Source: Leyella stercorea (lineage in GTDB: Bacteria > Bacteroidota > Bacteroidia > Bacteroidales > Bacteroidaceae). From it: a stretch of DNA of 64,000 nt. The stretch covers positions 1 through 64,000 of the forward strand of contig NZ_JADYUF010000013.1 in NCBI RefSeq assembly GCF_021531655.1, in the 5' to 3' direction. How positions within the stretch are numbered: the stretch's first letter is position 1; every line of letters starts with the position of its first letter. Of this stretch, positions 6,564 to 15,037 are shown in pieces. Under the pieces are notes generated by a model that saw nothing but the letters and a program-made list of their open reading frames with translations, had not been told where the DNA came from and ran no database searches. A program made the position numbers and the translations under genes.

Positions 6564-9146
6564 CTACAAGCGGCTCTTCTCCTCATTGCCTGCACCCGTA
6601 CCCTTGTACTTACTGCGCTTGGCATTGAAATTATACGTAACCTGCAAGGAGATGTTGCGTGTGTAGTTGTAGCAGTCTTTTGTGGTACCCGCTCCCAGTC
6701 CGTACATCGTCCAACGTTCCTTTGTAGTCTTGAAGATGTCATTTGCAGAAAGATAAATTATCCATGTGCGGTTGGCAAACGACTTGTCAAACTGCAGATT
6801 GACGCTGTAATTACTCTTCCTCATAAGAAATCCATCTGCATTGGGTGTTGCTGCATTCAGGCTGATAGCTGCGTTCATGGTTTCTGAAAGAGCGAAATTA
6901 TTGTTGAGCGAGCACGATAGCAAGGGTTTGCTTAATGCCTTACTTGAGCCATACTTCTCAGTATCGAAGAACTGCTGACTGTAATTGAACTTCCACTTAG
7001 GACGGAAAATTCCGAACTTTGGCGAAACATTTACAGAAGCATAAAGCAGCTGGTTACGGTCGAAATTCAATACTGTGGTATAAGCAAACTCCTTTCCTGG
7101 ATAGACATACTTTGTCCACACCATCACATCCTTTAGATATTTATATCCAATGGAAATATTCAACCACTTGTACATTATCATGGTCTCAGCATTGAAAACC
7201 TTTTCTGGTTGCAAGGTAGGATTTCCACCTTCATACAAGAAACGGTTGTCATACTGCATGAAATTACTCAACTGCCGATAGCTTGGACGGTGTATCTTCT
7301 CGTTGGCATTCAGTTGCCAATGCCAGTTGCCCTTGTTCCATGAAACGCTGAGATTAGGAAAAAAGTTGTTATACTTTCTACTAACATCGTCCTGCTTAAC
7401 TCCATCAGACAGATAATCACGGACGATATTCTCGTAACGCACACCAAGTCCTACAGTCCACTTGTTGAGAACCAGTCCGTACTGTGCAAAGCCGGCAATA
7501 TTCCTTTCATGGATATCCGTCTTTGTGGATGGCACCAACTGCTCTTCATTTAGAAACGTTCCGTGCGAGTCTGTCTTCGACATCTCCGTTCCTACAGACA
7601 TATTTCCTTTCCACAAAGGAATGTTCACAACCAACTTGCCTGCCCACATATCGCTATTCTGGCGATTGCTTGAGTGTACCTCCTGATTGCCCAACTCCTT
7701 GCTGATTTCAAAGCCCTCATCATTACGCCTGTTTTTGACAGCATAATATGTGGCGTTAAAATCAACACCTACATGTCCAACTTTTCCCACATAATACACA
7801 TCGGCCTGATGCAGGCTAAGAGAAGGCTTCATAACCTCATTCTGATCAATGCTACCCTGTGCCATACCATTCAGCAATACATCCTGTCGGCTAACACTAT
7901 TCGTCCTACCTTTCAACATACCGTAGTAGCGATAAGAGCCACCAACAGAATTGCTATCATTAAGCGAATAATCGGCTGAGAGTTTTTCCGACAAGAAGCG
8001 GTTGTTAGTATCCAAATGAATCAGCTGGTCATTGTAATAATGCTTGTCGGGCAAATAGATATCGGTAATCAAATTATTATCCTCCCCGTCATGTGTACCC
8101 ATAGTCCATAAACTATTGGCTATCTCAAATTTCTTGGTCTGATACCGGGTGCTGACAAGCTCGTAATCCGACATCCATTTGTTGTATTTACCAAAAGCAT
8201 CTGCACGCAAGCTGAACCCATTGGCACGCCGCTCTTTGGTGCGGATACGAATTACCGACTCCACCTCGGCATCATATTCTGCTCCAGGACTTGTTATCAC
8301 CGAAATCGACTTGATGTTGTCGGGAGTGATGTTTACAATCTCATTATTGTCATTCACACGCTTGTTGTTAATATAGATAATCGGTGCGCCTTTACCAAAC
8401 ACGGATATCTTTTGTCCATCAACAGAGACACGTGGCAACAGACTCAGGACCTCAAAAGTGTTTGCCATTTTAGAGAGTAATGTGTGCTCTACAGCAACTT
8501 CCATTCCTCCAGACAACATCTTATACTGAGGTCTGTCACCCTTCACCACAACGCCTTTGACAATCATGGTTTTGGGTTGTAGTTTGATGATGCCCATATC
8601 CGTATTGTTGTATATGCGGTTGACAGTCTTATAACCAATGTATGTGATACGTGCCAACACTTTTCGGAAATTGCAAGGAATTACAAAACTGCCATTCTCA
8701 TTGCTCACTCCATGTCCTACGATTGTGGAGTCAATGGGCGACAGCAAGGCTATAGTTGCGTATTCAGCGGCATTACCTCTCTCGTCAACAATACGTCCCT
8801 TATAACGAAATGTTGACTTCTGTGTGCATTCCACCATAATATTATTCTCCACCTGCGTCATCCTGATAGGATAGAAGCCTATCAACTGCATAATGGCATT
8901 AGGAACATTCTGGTTGCGGATGCTCTTGGTCACCTTAAAGTCCTCCAACTCATCATACACAAAGTTGATGGTGTACTTATGCTGACGTGCATTCAAGTCC
9001 TTCAATGCCTCAGAGAACGACACATTATTATATTGTCGGGTGATGCGTTGGGCGTAAGAATGCTGAACCAAAATCAGCAGGAAGAAGAGGAGGAACAGGC
9101 TGATGGTCTTACCGTTGTTGGGTGTAGTCTTGAATATGTTTTTCAT
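6564..9146 (-). CDS. TonB-dependent transducer, outer membrane barrel
   Basis: An 860-residue outer-membrane receptor. It has a signal peptide (about residues 15-32), an STN/secretin-like domain at about 35-110 (the periplasmic signalling module of TonB transducers), a carboxypeptidase-regulatory beta-sandwich at about 115-200, a plug (about 210-310) and an OMP_b-brl_3-type barrel to the C-terminus. It is the last gene of a sigma / anti-sigma / receptor operon, 17 bases after the anti-sigma gene. The STN domain fits a role in passing ligand occupancy to the anti-sigma factor. No SusD partner follows, so it is not a standard glycan SusC. It is paralogous to the receptor at 12553-14877, the two sharing a RSKYKGTGAG C-terminus. 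Confidence 0.88.
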   Translation of the reverse strand: MKNIFKTTPNNGKTISLFLLFFLLILVQHSYAQRITRQYNNVSFSEALKDLNARQHKYTINFVYDELEDFKVTKSIRNQNVPNAIMQLIGFYPIRMTQVENNIMVECTQKSTFRYKGRIVDERGNAAEYATIALLSPIDSTIVGHGVSNENGSFVIPCNFRKVLARITYIGYKTVNRIYNNTDMGIIKLQPKTMIVKGVVVKGDRPQYKMLSGGMEVAVEHTLLSKMANTFEVLSLLPRVSVDGQKISVFGKGAPIIYINNKRVNDNNEIVNITPDNIKSISVITSPGAEYDAEVESVIRIRTKERRANGFSLRADAFGKYNKWMSDYELVSTRYQTKKFEIANSLWTMGTHDGEDNNLITDIYLPDKHYYNDQLIHLDTNNRFLSEKLSADYSLNDSNSVGGSYRYYGMLKGRTNSVSRQDVLLNGMAQGSIDQNEVMKPSLSLHQADVYYVGKVGHVGVDFNATYYAVKNRRNDEGFEISKELGNQEVHSSNRQNSDMWAGKLVVNIPLWKGNMSVGTEMSKTDSHGTFLNEEQLVPSTKTDIHERNIAGFAQYGLVLNKWTVGLGVRYENIVRDYLSDGVKQDDVSRKYNNFFPNLSVSWNKGNWHWQLNANEKIHRPSYRQLSNFMQYDNRFLYEGGNPTLQPEKVFNAETMIMYKWLNISIGYKYLKDVMVWTKYVYPGKEFAYTTVLNFDRNQLLYASVNVSPKFGIFRPKWKFNYSQQFFDTEKYGSSKALSKPLLSCSLNNNFALSETMNAAISLNAATPNADGFLMRKSNYSVNLQFDKSFANRTWIIYLSANDIFKTTKERWTMYGLGAGTTKDCYNYTRNISLQVTYNFNAKRSKYKGTGAGNEEKSRL

Positions 9147-9162
9147 AAGATGTCCTCCCTTC

Positions 9163-9825
9163 TTATTTCACCATCAATGTGCCATCGGCATACTCTATCT
9201 GTATGCGGTCGAAAGCATTCAACAGCTCCATATTCTGCTTCAAAGTCTTCGTCTTGTTCCAATTGAAGAAGAGGCGCACGTGCTGTGTGTTGGCATTCAT
9301 ATACTCCACCTTGACGTGGTAGAAGTCAGCCATCTGCATAAGAACTGTTCCCAATTCAGCATTGTCAAACACCACAGGATTCATGTCGAGCGAGTCTTTA
9401 GGCTCTGTCGTTATAGCTTTAAGACTGTCATTGGCTAATTGTTTAGAGTTGGCTGTCTGTTCTGTAGCAGCTTTTTCTTCCACTACTTTGTCAGAAGAAG
9501 AGAGTTTAAACCAACCGTTCTGCACAGCAGCCAAGGCCACACCCGAAAGAAAGATGATGCCAACGATGGATGCTGCAATCTTCATTCGGTTGCGATAAGA
9601 ACCATTGGAAAACTCCTTCCAAGCCTTATCCACATCAACCTTTTTTGGCGTGGCTTTCTTGCCAGCCATTCTTGCCATAGCCAAGTCGCGTAGAAACTCC
9701 TTCACTTCCTCATCGGCAAGCAGGTGCTCCACCTGCTCGTCGGTATATTTCTCGGGATGCTCCTGTATGTCAAAGAGCATAAGCCGTTTTTCGTCTTTGT
9801 TCATGTTAGTCATTGTTTTGCTCAT
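9163..9825 (-). CDS. Anti-sigma factor with DUF4974 domain
   Basis: A 220-residue single-pass membrane protein. Residues 1-75 are a charged cytoplasmic sigma-binding part, about 80-101 a transmembrane helix, and the periplasmic part ends in a DUF4974/STN-like domain (about 148-220, PVVFDNAELGTVLMQMADFY). It lacks the full FecR core seen in longer relatives. Its start overlaps the sigma-factor stop by four bases (ATGA), and the TonB transducer follows. By family analogy it holds the sigma factor inactive until the receptor binds its ligand. Confidence 0.85.
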   Translation of the reverse strand: MSKTMTNMNKDEKRLMLFDIQEHPEKYTDEQVEHLLADEEVKEFLRDLAMARMAGKKATPKKVDVDKAWKEFSNGSYRNRMKIAASIVGIIFLSGVALAAVQNGWFKLSSSDKVVEEKAATEQTANSKQLANDSLKAITTEPKDSLDMNPVVFDNAELGTVLMQMADFYHVKVEYMNANTQHVRLFFNWNKTKTLKQNMELLNAFDRIQIEYADGTLMVK

Positions 9826-10301
9826 TTTATATGTTCCCTAATCCAGTCCATTGCCTTAGAGAGATGGTTGAACACCGTCACCTTGCTCACTTCCACTTCA
9901 TCAGCCACCTCCTGATACGACTTGTCTTGTAGATAGCGCAGACTGAAGATAAGCTTACGGATTGGAGGCTCAAGGTCGTCGATGAGAAGCAACAGCTGAT
10001 CAAGACGCTCGTCCGTATCTTCAGATAGAATAACGTCGGCATCATCAGTCAGCAATCTCGCCACCCTTTCCTTCACGCTCTTGTGAGCAATTAGGTTAAG
10101 ACATCGGTTGCGTACGCTTCGCATCAAATAGCCTTCCTCGCTCTCAGGCAATAGAACCATATCATCTGCAAGAATCTGCGTGAACACTTCGCTCACCACA
10201 TCCTTGCTTTCGTCGTCATCCGAGAGAATGTATCTGGCCAGATTGTACATCTTCTCATAATGCCGGCGAAACATCTGTTCTATGTCCTTTTCCTGTGTCA
10301 T
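9822..10301 (-). CDS. ECF RNA polymerase sigma factor
   Basis: A 159-residue sigma-70 family protein with region 2 (about residues 5-70, FRRHYEKMYNLARYIL) and region 4 (about 105-159, LRYLQDKSYQEVADEVEVSK). The start is placed at the ATG at 10301 (MTQEKDIEQMF). A longer frame to 10346 adds a hydrophobic stretch not expected in this family. It is co-transcribed with its anti-sigma factor and the TonB transducer. A divergent promoter pair separates it from the LuxR gene at 10432. Confidence 0.9.
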   Translation of the reverse strand: MTQEKDIEQMFRRHYEKMYNLARYILSDDDESKDVVSEVFTQILADDMVLLPESEEGYLMRSVRNRCLNLIAHKSVKERVARLLTDDADVILSEDTDERLDQLLLLIDDLEPPIRKLIFSLRYLQDKSYQEVADEVEVSKVTVFNHLSKAMDWIREHIK

Positions 10302-10366
10302 ATACTCTATATACAGTTGAGCAAAGCAAAAAACTAAGCAAAACAATGATTATTTTTGAAAACATA

Positions 10367-10376
10367 GGCAAAGGTA
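10367..10376 (-). promoter_or_regulatory. -7 element for sigma operon
   Basis: TACCTTTGCC on the minus strand, about 65 bases upstream of the sigma-factor start codon at 10301. It is back to back with the LuxR promoter element at 10401-10410. Confidence 0.5.
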
Positions 10377-10400
10377 AAATAAAAATCAAATAAAATAATG

Positions 10401-10410
10401 TACTTTTGCA
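10401..10410 (+). promoter_or_regulatory. -7 element for PAS-LuxR gene
   Basis: TACTTTTGCA, a full match to the -7 pattern, 21 bases before the ATG at 10432. Confidence 0.6.
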
Positions 10411-10431
10411 ACCAAATAATCAGAAGAGCTT

Positions 10432-11190
10432 ATGAATAAAGAAAAGCACGATTTCTTCCTCCATTCCAACGAGGTGAATCATATCAACAGACAAGATTAC
10501 GACAAGATAGAATTATTGGTGAATGCGGCAAAGGCTTTTGCTCGCAGCACCTACCAGTGCGTCTATATCATTGACTATTTTCATCAGGACTTCATCTATG
10601 CATCAGACAACCTCGCTTATCTCTGCGGATTGGAACCGGAGCAGTTGATGGAAGCCGGTTATCAGATGTATATAGACCATGTTCCGGATGCCGACCTGCA
10701 GATGCTGCTCGAAGTGAACAAAAAAGGTTTTGATCTTTTCAATGAATTGCCTGTGGGCGACCGTCTGGACTATACCATCTCGTACGACTTTCATCTTATC
10801 AATGGCCGCCAAAGCCGATTGATTCATCATCACCTCACTCCGATACTTCTTTCTGATGATGGAAGAATCTGGCTTGCCCTCTGCACCGTATCATTGGCAG
10901 CAACCGATGAACCGGGACATATCATAATACAGAAGAATGGTGAGCGCAGCTATTATGAATATTCCACCTCGCGCCACAAGTGGGAAAAGAAAGAAGGCAT
11001 AACCTTGAGCGAAACGGAGCGCGAGGTGTTGAGATTGTCGGCACAAGGCTATACGATGAATGATATTGCCGACCGACTGTGCAAGTCGGTGGATACGATA
11101 AAGGCTTGCAAGCGTAACCTTTTCGCCAAGATGGGCGTGAAGAACATTGCCGAGGCGCTGTTTCATGCCACGAACTATCAGATGATATAA
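10432..11190 (+). CDS. PAS-LuxR transcriptional regulator
   Basis: A 252-residue regulator with a PAS-like sensor in the N-terminal half (about residues 35-150, including YQCVYIIDYFHQDFIYASDN) and a LuxR helix-turn-helix at about 190-250 (LSETEREVLRLSAQGYTMND, then DIADRLCKSVDTIKACKR). It has the same domain order and size as the regulator at 1887-2639, so they belong to one local family. It is divergent from the ECF sigma operon and could regulate it; this is inference from position only. Confidence 0.83.
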   Translation: MNKEKHDFFLHSNEVNHINRQDYDKIELLVNAAKAFARSTYQCVYIIDYFHQDFIYASDNLAYLCGLEPEQLMEAGYQMYIDHVPDADLQMLLEVNKKGFDLFNELPVGDRLDYTISYDFHLINGRQSRLIHHHLTPILLSDDGRIWLALCTVSLAATDEPGHIIIQKNGERSYYEYSTSRHKWEKKEGITLSETEREVLRLSAQGYTMNDIADRLCKSVDTIKACKRNLFAKMGVKNIAEALFHATNYQMI

Positions 11191-11209
11191 TTTAATAGCC
11201 GACTCAATA

Positions 11210-11499
11210 TTATCTTCTTGTTTTGCCAAACACATCGGAATGTGTACCTGTTGTCAGCATCAAGAGAGTCAATTCATCATCATTCTGTTCCCAAACTAAC
11301 AGCCAGTCTGGTTTTATATGCGCCTCCCATTCACCTTCATGGTTGCCATGAAGGATGTGTGGTTTATATTCTGATGGCAGGCTACCATTTTCTACCAATA
11401 TGGCTATGGCCTTTCTTAGTTCTTCTATTGGATAGCCACGCTTTTTGCAAAGCTTAAAGCCTTGTCAAATCTTTTGGTTGTACCAAACTTATACATCAT
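11210..11499 (-). pseudogene. YafQ-type toxin, frameshifted
   Basis: The C-terminal 62 codons (11398 down to 11210) encode a clear YafQ/RelE-superfamily mRNA interferase end (HILHGNHEGEWEAHIKPDWL, then TLLMLTTGTHSDVF). The N-terminal part starts at the ATG at 11497-11499 (MMYKFGTTKRFDKAL) in a different frame and stops early. Joining them needs one extra base near 11453-11457, where GCTTTAAG should read GCTTTNAAG to continue as KLCKKRGYPIEEL. The toxin is therefore inactivated by a one-base deletion, unless this is a sequencing error. The start overlaps the antitoxin stop in an ATGA arrangement, as expected for an intact pair. Confidence 0.75.
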
Positions 11500-11723
11500 T
11501 CCCCTAAAACAGTGTCAAACATTTCGTCAACAGAATTCCATTGGGTTACTCTACCTTTCGCCTTGTCCTCTTCGGCAAGTTCCAAATCTGTCTTCTTAGG
11601 TCTCAGAATAGAAATAGAACTAACACCATTCAACATTTTGATGGCGTTTTTCAGCTTTGTCAACATAGCAGGATCAGATACAGTTACCAAAAGCTGCGGT
11701 TCATTTATTACTGAAGTATTCAT
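11496..11723 (-). CDS. Antitoxin of YafQ-type pair
   Basis: A 75-residue acidic protein directly upstream of the toxin gene. The N-terminal half is consistent with a short ribbon-helix or strand-rich DNA-binding/dimer unit and the C-terminal half (AEEDKAKGRVTQWNSVDEMF) with a flexible toxin-neutralising tail. It has an unusually strong Shine-Dalgarno sequence (AGGAGT) for this phylum, which fits high antitoxin synthesis. An inverted repeat at 11757-11778 is a likely operator. The antitoxin frame is intact although the toxin is broken. Confidence 0.7.
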   Translation of the reverse strand: MNTSVINEPQLLVTVSDPAMLTKLKNAIKMLNGVSSISILRPKKTDLELAEEDKAKGRVTQWNSVDEMFDTVLGE

Positions 11724-11756
11724 AATTACTCCTTTTTTAAAATATACATTCCATTA

Positions 11757-11778
11757 CATGGCACCTTTTCTCGCCATG
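11757..11778. promoter_or_regulatory. Possible toxin-antitoxin operator
   Basis: CATGGC (11757-11762) and GCCATG (11773-11778) form an inverted repeat with a 10-base spacer, 34-55 bases upstream of the antitoxin start codon. Autoregulation at such sites is usual for this type of module. Confidence 0.4.
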
Positions 11779-11904
11779 GCATAACTAGAGCAAACTCGGT
11801 TCTGCCCATTTGGTTTAACGAAAAAGGTTGATTTTTCATCAGCAAAAATACGTTTTATTTCTGAAACCACCAAGCAAAAACCAATAAACCCCATAACACA
11901 AGTA

Positions 11905-12498
11905 TCATATCTCTTCCAACAATGGCGAGAGATAGAACTTGGGGAAGTATTTCACCTCCTTGCCTTCCGCAAGATTTACGAGGATGTTGTCACAATAGCC
12001 GGCGGCTATGTATGCCCCGATGCCCTGTTGCGTGAAAGACTCCTTGGAATAATGCATGATGGCTTCATCCACCCAAGGCACAGGCATCTGCCAGAACATG
12101 CCGTACTGCGAGATATACTTGCCCAGTGAGCAACGGAAATCATCCGTTCCTTTTTTCACTACTTCGCTGAATGGATAGCCTTTCGGTTTCTCTACAGCGA
12201 GAAAGGCAGTCTTGCCAAGATTGACGGCATGGATAACTGTGATGCCCTGCTCCTTACATTTCTCATCGAAAGCGAAAGAGGCTTCGTTGTCATGTAAGGT
12301 TGCATTCACCGCATACCGGACGCCCGACAAGTCGCATGCATCCACATCTTCCATCGTCAGCGTATCCTTTTCTATGCGATAGATTTGAAATTTATCTTCC
12401 TGCCGAGAGCTTTCATGGAAGTCATGGTGCAAAGCACAGGAGGCTATCAAACTTCCCATGTCTGCGCCACTAATCAACATTTTTATCGGGTTGTTCAT
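11905..12498 (-). CDS. ThiF-like (E1/MoeB superfamily) protein
   Basis: A 197-residue protein with a Rossmann-like start (MLISGADMGSLIAS) and a segment RYAVNATLHDNEASFAFDEK that resembles the Asp/Asn region of ThiF/MoeB adenylyltransferases. It is shorter than typical ThiF proteins, lacks the standard GxGGLGS loop and has no CxxC zinc motif, so it may be a non-catalytic relative. It lies 54 bases after the TonB receptor gene on the same strand and may be co-transcribed. The family call is tentative. Confidence 0.5.
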   Translation of the reverse strand: MNNPIKMLISGADMGSLIASCALHHDFHESSRQEDKFQIYRIEKDTLTMEDVDACDLSGVRYAVNATLHDNEASFAFDEKCKEQGITVIHAVNLGKTAFLAVEKPKGYPFSEVVKKGTDDFRCSLGKYISQYGMFWQMPVPWVDEAIMHYSKESFTQQGIGAYIAAGYCDNILVNLAEGKEVKYFPKFYLSPLLEEI

Positions 12499-12552
12499 TT
12501 ATAAAGAGATTTTTTGTCATTACACCATTACTGAATGCAACAGACGGACAAA

Positions 12553-14877
12553 CTACATTCTGTTCTTCTGACTTTCTCCTGCTCCTGTACCCTTATATTT
12601 GCTTCTTGTAGTGTTGAATTTATACCTTACAGTAAGCGACACTTTGCTGGTTGACTGTTGATCAACAATCATGTCCTTCATTTTGCCATAATGCGCACTC
12701 ATGTGAATATCGTCTGTTCCAAACAAATCATAGACAAAGAGCTGGAACGACAAACGTTCCTTCAAGAAAGCCTTATATACAGATACATTGGTACAAAATC
12801 TTGGCTTATACAAACATATGTTTCTCTCATATCCTTTTGTGACATACGACATCATCCACGTTAACATTGCCAACTTGGTGTTGAAGGTGTTATTAAAGCG
12901 AAATACAGCCATAGGATTGTTGGATATTTTGCCATCATGTGCATCCATATCAAGCCACTGTTTTGTCACAGATGCCGTAAATGAAGGATGCCAAATGCCA
13001 AACGAAGGGCGTAAGTTGACGGATGCTTCTACATGATTATATGCCTTTCCATTCACAGGCTTAAGCAGTCCTATTGCAGGATTGTCTTTGTAAGTCTCCA
13101 CATTCGACATCATCGTATGCGAAGTATGGCTGTAGGTCATATCGAAAGTCAACCATTTGTAAGCCAACTCGTAGTTGAGATTTTTGCTTATCTCAGACAC
13201 TAAGAATGGATTTCCGGTTTCATACGTGTAGCGGTTGTCATACTGAATACCGCTACGCAAGTAATTATAGGAAGGACGATCGATGTCGGTAGCATAGCTC
13301 AGCTGCATCTGCACCTTGCCCACAGGCATCGATAAGCTGATGGATGGGAACCAATTGCCATACGACTTGCTTTGCCCAGGCACATACTTGCCATATTCAT
13401 AGTAGTTGAAGTCGATGTACTCGTATCTCAGTCCTGCCTCCATGCTCACGTTTCCGAAATCCCTTGAATATGCCAAGAATGAAGATGCCATGCTTTCTGT
13501 TATACGGCTGTAATCATCCGGCACGAAGTTGGTTGGCACAACCTGATACTTGGATGTGCGATGCGTGTTGGAATATTCACCACCCAAAGATAACTCACCA
13601 CCCAACAAAGGATAGGAAAGCACCAACTTGGAAGCCAACAAACGATATTTCTTGTCAGTAAGACAATGAACCGTCTGGCTCTGCGCGTCCATCCCCACTT
13701 CCTGGTATTGCTCTTTGGTAACAACGTCCTCGTTATTCTTCGACCAAAGCCAGTCGGTATTGAAATCGATGCCGAGCTTGCCAATCTTTCCTACATAGTA
13801 AACATTGCTTGAAAGAGTGCTCTTCTGCTCGAAGAAATTAGCGTGGCTGTCAGAGCTTTCCGTCTGCTCGTCGTCTTGCCATATTTCTGTAGCCATATTG
13901 GCTTCGCAGGTCTGTTTCGGATTTCTCAGAAAGCCAAAGTTGGCACCTATAGAGTTGTTGGCATCCAACTGGTAGCTGGCATCCAGGCGGAAGTTCATGG
14001 CTTCTACAATAGTTACTTGTCTGTTTACACTCTTCTGGTTCCAGGTCTTGTCAAGATAAGTCTTCTGCTGTAAGTCTTGATTGTTTGGCTGGTACTGCTT
14101 TGCTCCAAAGGCGTATGCGCCCAGTTCCAATCCGTTCTTGCGATAGCTCATATTCAATTGGCTATATCCACCGAAGTTTTTCTCCTCATCATATTCACCT
14201 GTGGTTGAGGCATCAAATCCGAAGCCCTCGCCTTGTATCTTCTTCGTTGTGATACGGATGACCGCCTTGGTGCTGGCTGCGTAACGAGCACCAGGATTGG
14301 TGATGACTTCCACCGACTTGATGTTGTCGGAATGCAAACGGTCAAGCTCGCTCTTGTCTCTCATCTGTCGGCCATTGATATAGATAACAGGCTCACCGCG
14401 TCCGAAGACCTTGATGCTGCCATTCTGGGCAGACACGTTAGGGATGCGGTCGAGCAGGTTCTCCATTGTTCCTGCCTTCTCAAGTATAGAACCGACAACG
14501 GTTGTCGTCATTCCGCCATTCTTCAAGATAGTCTTAGGCAGGGATGATTTTACGACTACTTCACCAAGCGTCTCACTATCCTCTTTCATCTTGATAATGC
14601 CTATGTTCTCGCTATCGCAATCCTTACAGACGGTCTTATAGCCTACGGATGTCACCTTGATGATTCCGCCGTTGCAGGAAGAATCGATGGCAAAGCTGCC
14701 ATCTTCTCCACTCACAGCGCCCTTGACGAAAGCCGAGTCTGTTCTATTCAATAATACTACATTGGCAAACGCCAAAGGTTCTCCCTTGGTATTCATCACC
14801 TTGCCGATGATATTCTGTGCCATCATCGGAGTCATAGCCGAGAGGCACAACGCTGTTATAATCAGTTTCTTGTACAT
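12553..14877 (-). CDS. TonB-dependent receptor, outer membrane barrel
   Basis: A 774-residue outer-membrane protein. The signal peptide is MYKKLIITALCLSAMTPMMA, which fixes the start at 14877. A carboxypeptidase-regulatory domain (about residues 22-105), a plug (about 115-210) and an OMP_b-brl_3-type barrel follow. Unlike its paralogue at 6564-9146 it has no STN domain and no sigma/anti-sigma genes, so it is probably controlled in another way. A pair of ACAC-AAAA-GTGT palindromes lies upstream at 14938-14988. No SusD follows. The substrate is unknown; related barrels carry peptides, metals or small ligands. Confidence 0.88.
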   Translation of the reverse strand: MYKKLIITALCLSAMTPMMAQNIIGKVMNTKGEPLAFANVVLLNRTDSAFVKGAVSGEDGSFAIDSSCNGGIIKVTSVGYKTVCKDCDSENIGIIKMKEDSETLGEVVVKSSLPKTILKNGGMTTTVVGSILEKAGTMENLLDRIPNVSAQNGSIKVFGRGEPVIYINGRQMRDKSELDRLHSDNIKSVEVITNPGARYAASTKAVIRITTKKIQGEGFGFDASTTGEYDEEKNFGGYSQLNMSYRKNGLELGAYAFGAKQYQPNNQDLQQKTYLDKTWNQKSVNRQVTIVEAMNFRLDASYQLDANNSIGANFGFLRNPKQTCEANMATEIWQDDEQTESSDSHANFFEQKSTLSSNVYYVGKIGKLGIDFNTDWLWSKNNEDVVTKEQYQEVGMDAQSQTVHCLTDKKYRLLASKLVLSYPLLGGELSLGGEYSNTHRTSKYQVVPTNFVPDDYSRITESMASSFLAYSRDFGNVSMEAGLRYEYIDFNYYEYGKYVPGQSKSYGNWFPSISLSMPVGKVQMQLSYATDIDRPSYNYLRSGIQYDNRYTYETGNPFLVSEISKNLNYELAYKWLTFDMTYSHTSHTMMSNVETYKDNPAIGLLKPVNGKAYNHVEASVNLRPSFGIWHPSFTASVTKQWLDMDAHDGKISNNPMAVFRFNNTFNTKLAMLTWMMSYVTKGYERNICLYKPRFCTNVSVYKAFLKERLSFQLFVYDLFGTDDIHMSAHYGKMKDMIVDQQSTSKVSLTVRYKFNTTRSKYKGTGAGESQKNRM

Positions 14878-14904
14878 AATCCCTTTACTTATGTTTTTCT
14901 GAGG

Positions 14905-14913
14905 GCAAAAGTA
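14905..14913 (-). promoter_or_regulatory. -7 element for TonB receptor
   Basis: TACTTTTGC on the minus strand, 28 bases upstream of the start codon at 14877. Confidence 0.5.
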
Positions 14914-14937
14914 AAGGAAATGATAAAAAAGACTTTG

Positions 14938-14988
14938 ACACAAAAGTGTATTTCAGATACAATTGGCTTAAGAATTACACTTTTGTGT
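14938..14988. promoter_or_regulatory. Paired 13-base inverted repeats
   Basis: ACACAAAAGTGTA (14938-14950) and TACACTTTTGTGT (14976-14988) are exact reverse complements, and each contains its own ACAC/GTGT palindrome. Centres are 39 bases apart. They lie upstream of the receptor promoter and downstream of the SDR stop codon. They could be two activator/repressor sites or, read on the minus strand, a terminator stem followed by a short T-run. Confidence 0.5.
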
Positions 14989-15037
14989 ATAAAAAGAAAG
15001 AATCTATTTTGTATTTTTTCAAAATCATACAATAAAA

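Noticed and set aside
6564..14877. A polysaccharide utilisation locus around the two TonB receptors
   Set aside because: No SusD-like lipoprotein or glycan-degrading enzyme is adjacent, and the barrels are of the OMP_b-brl_3 type rather than SusC.
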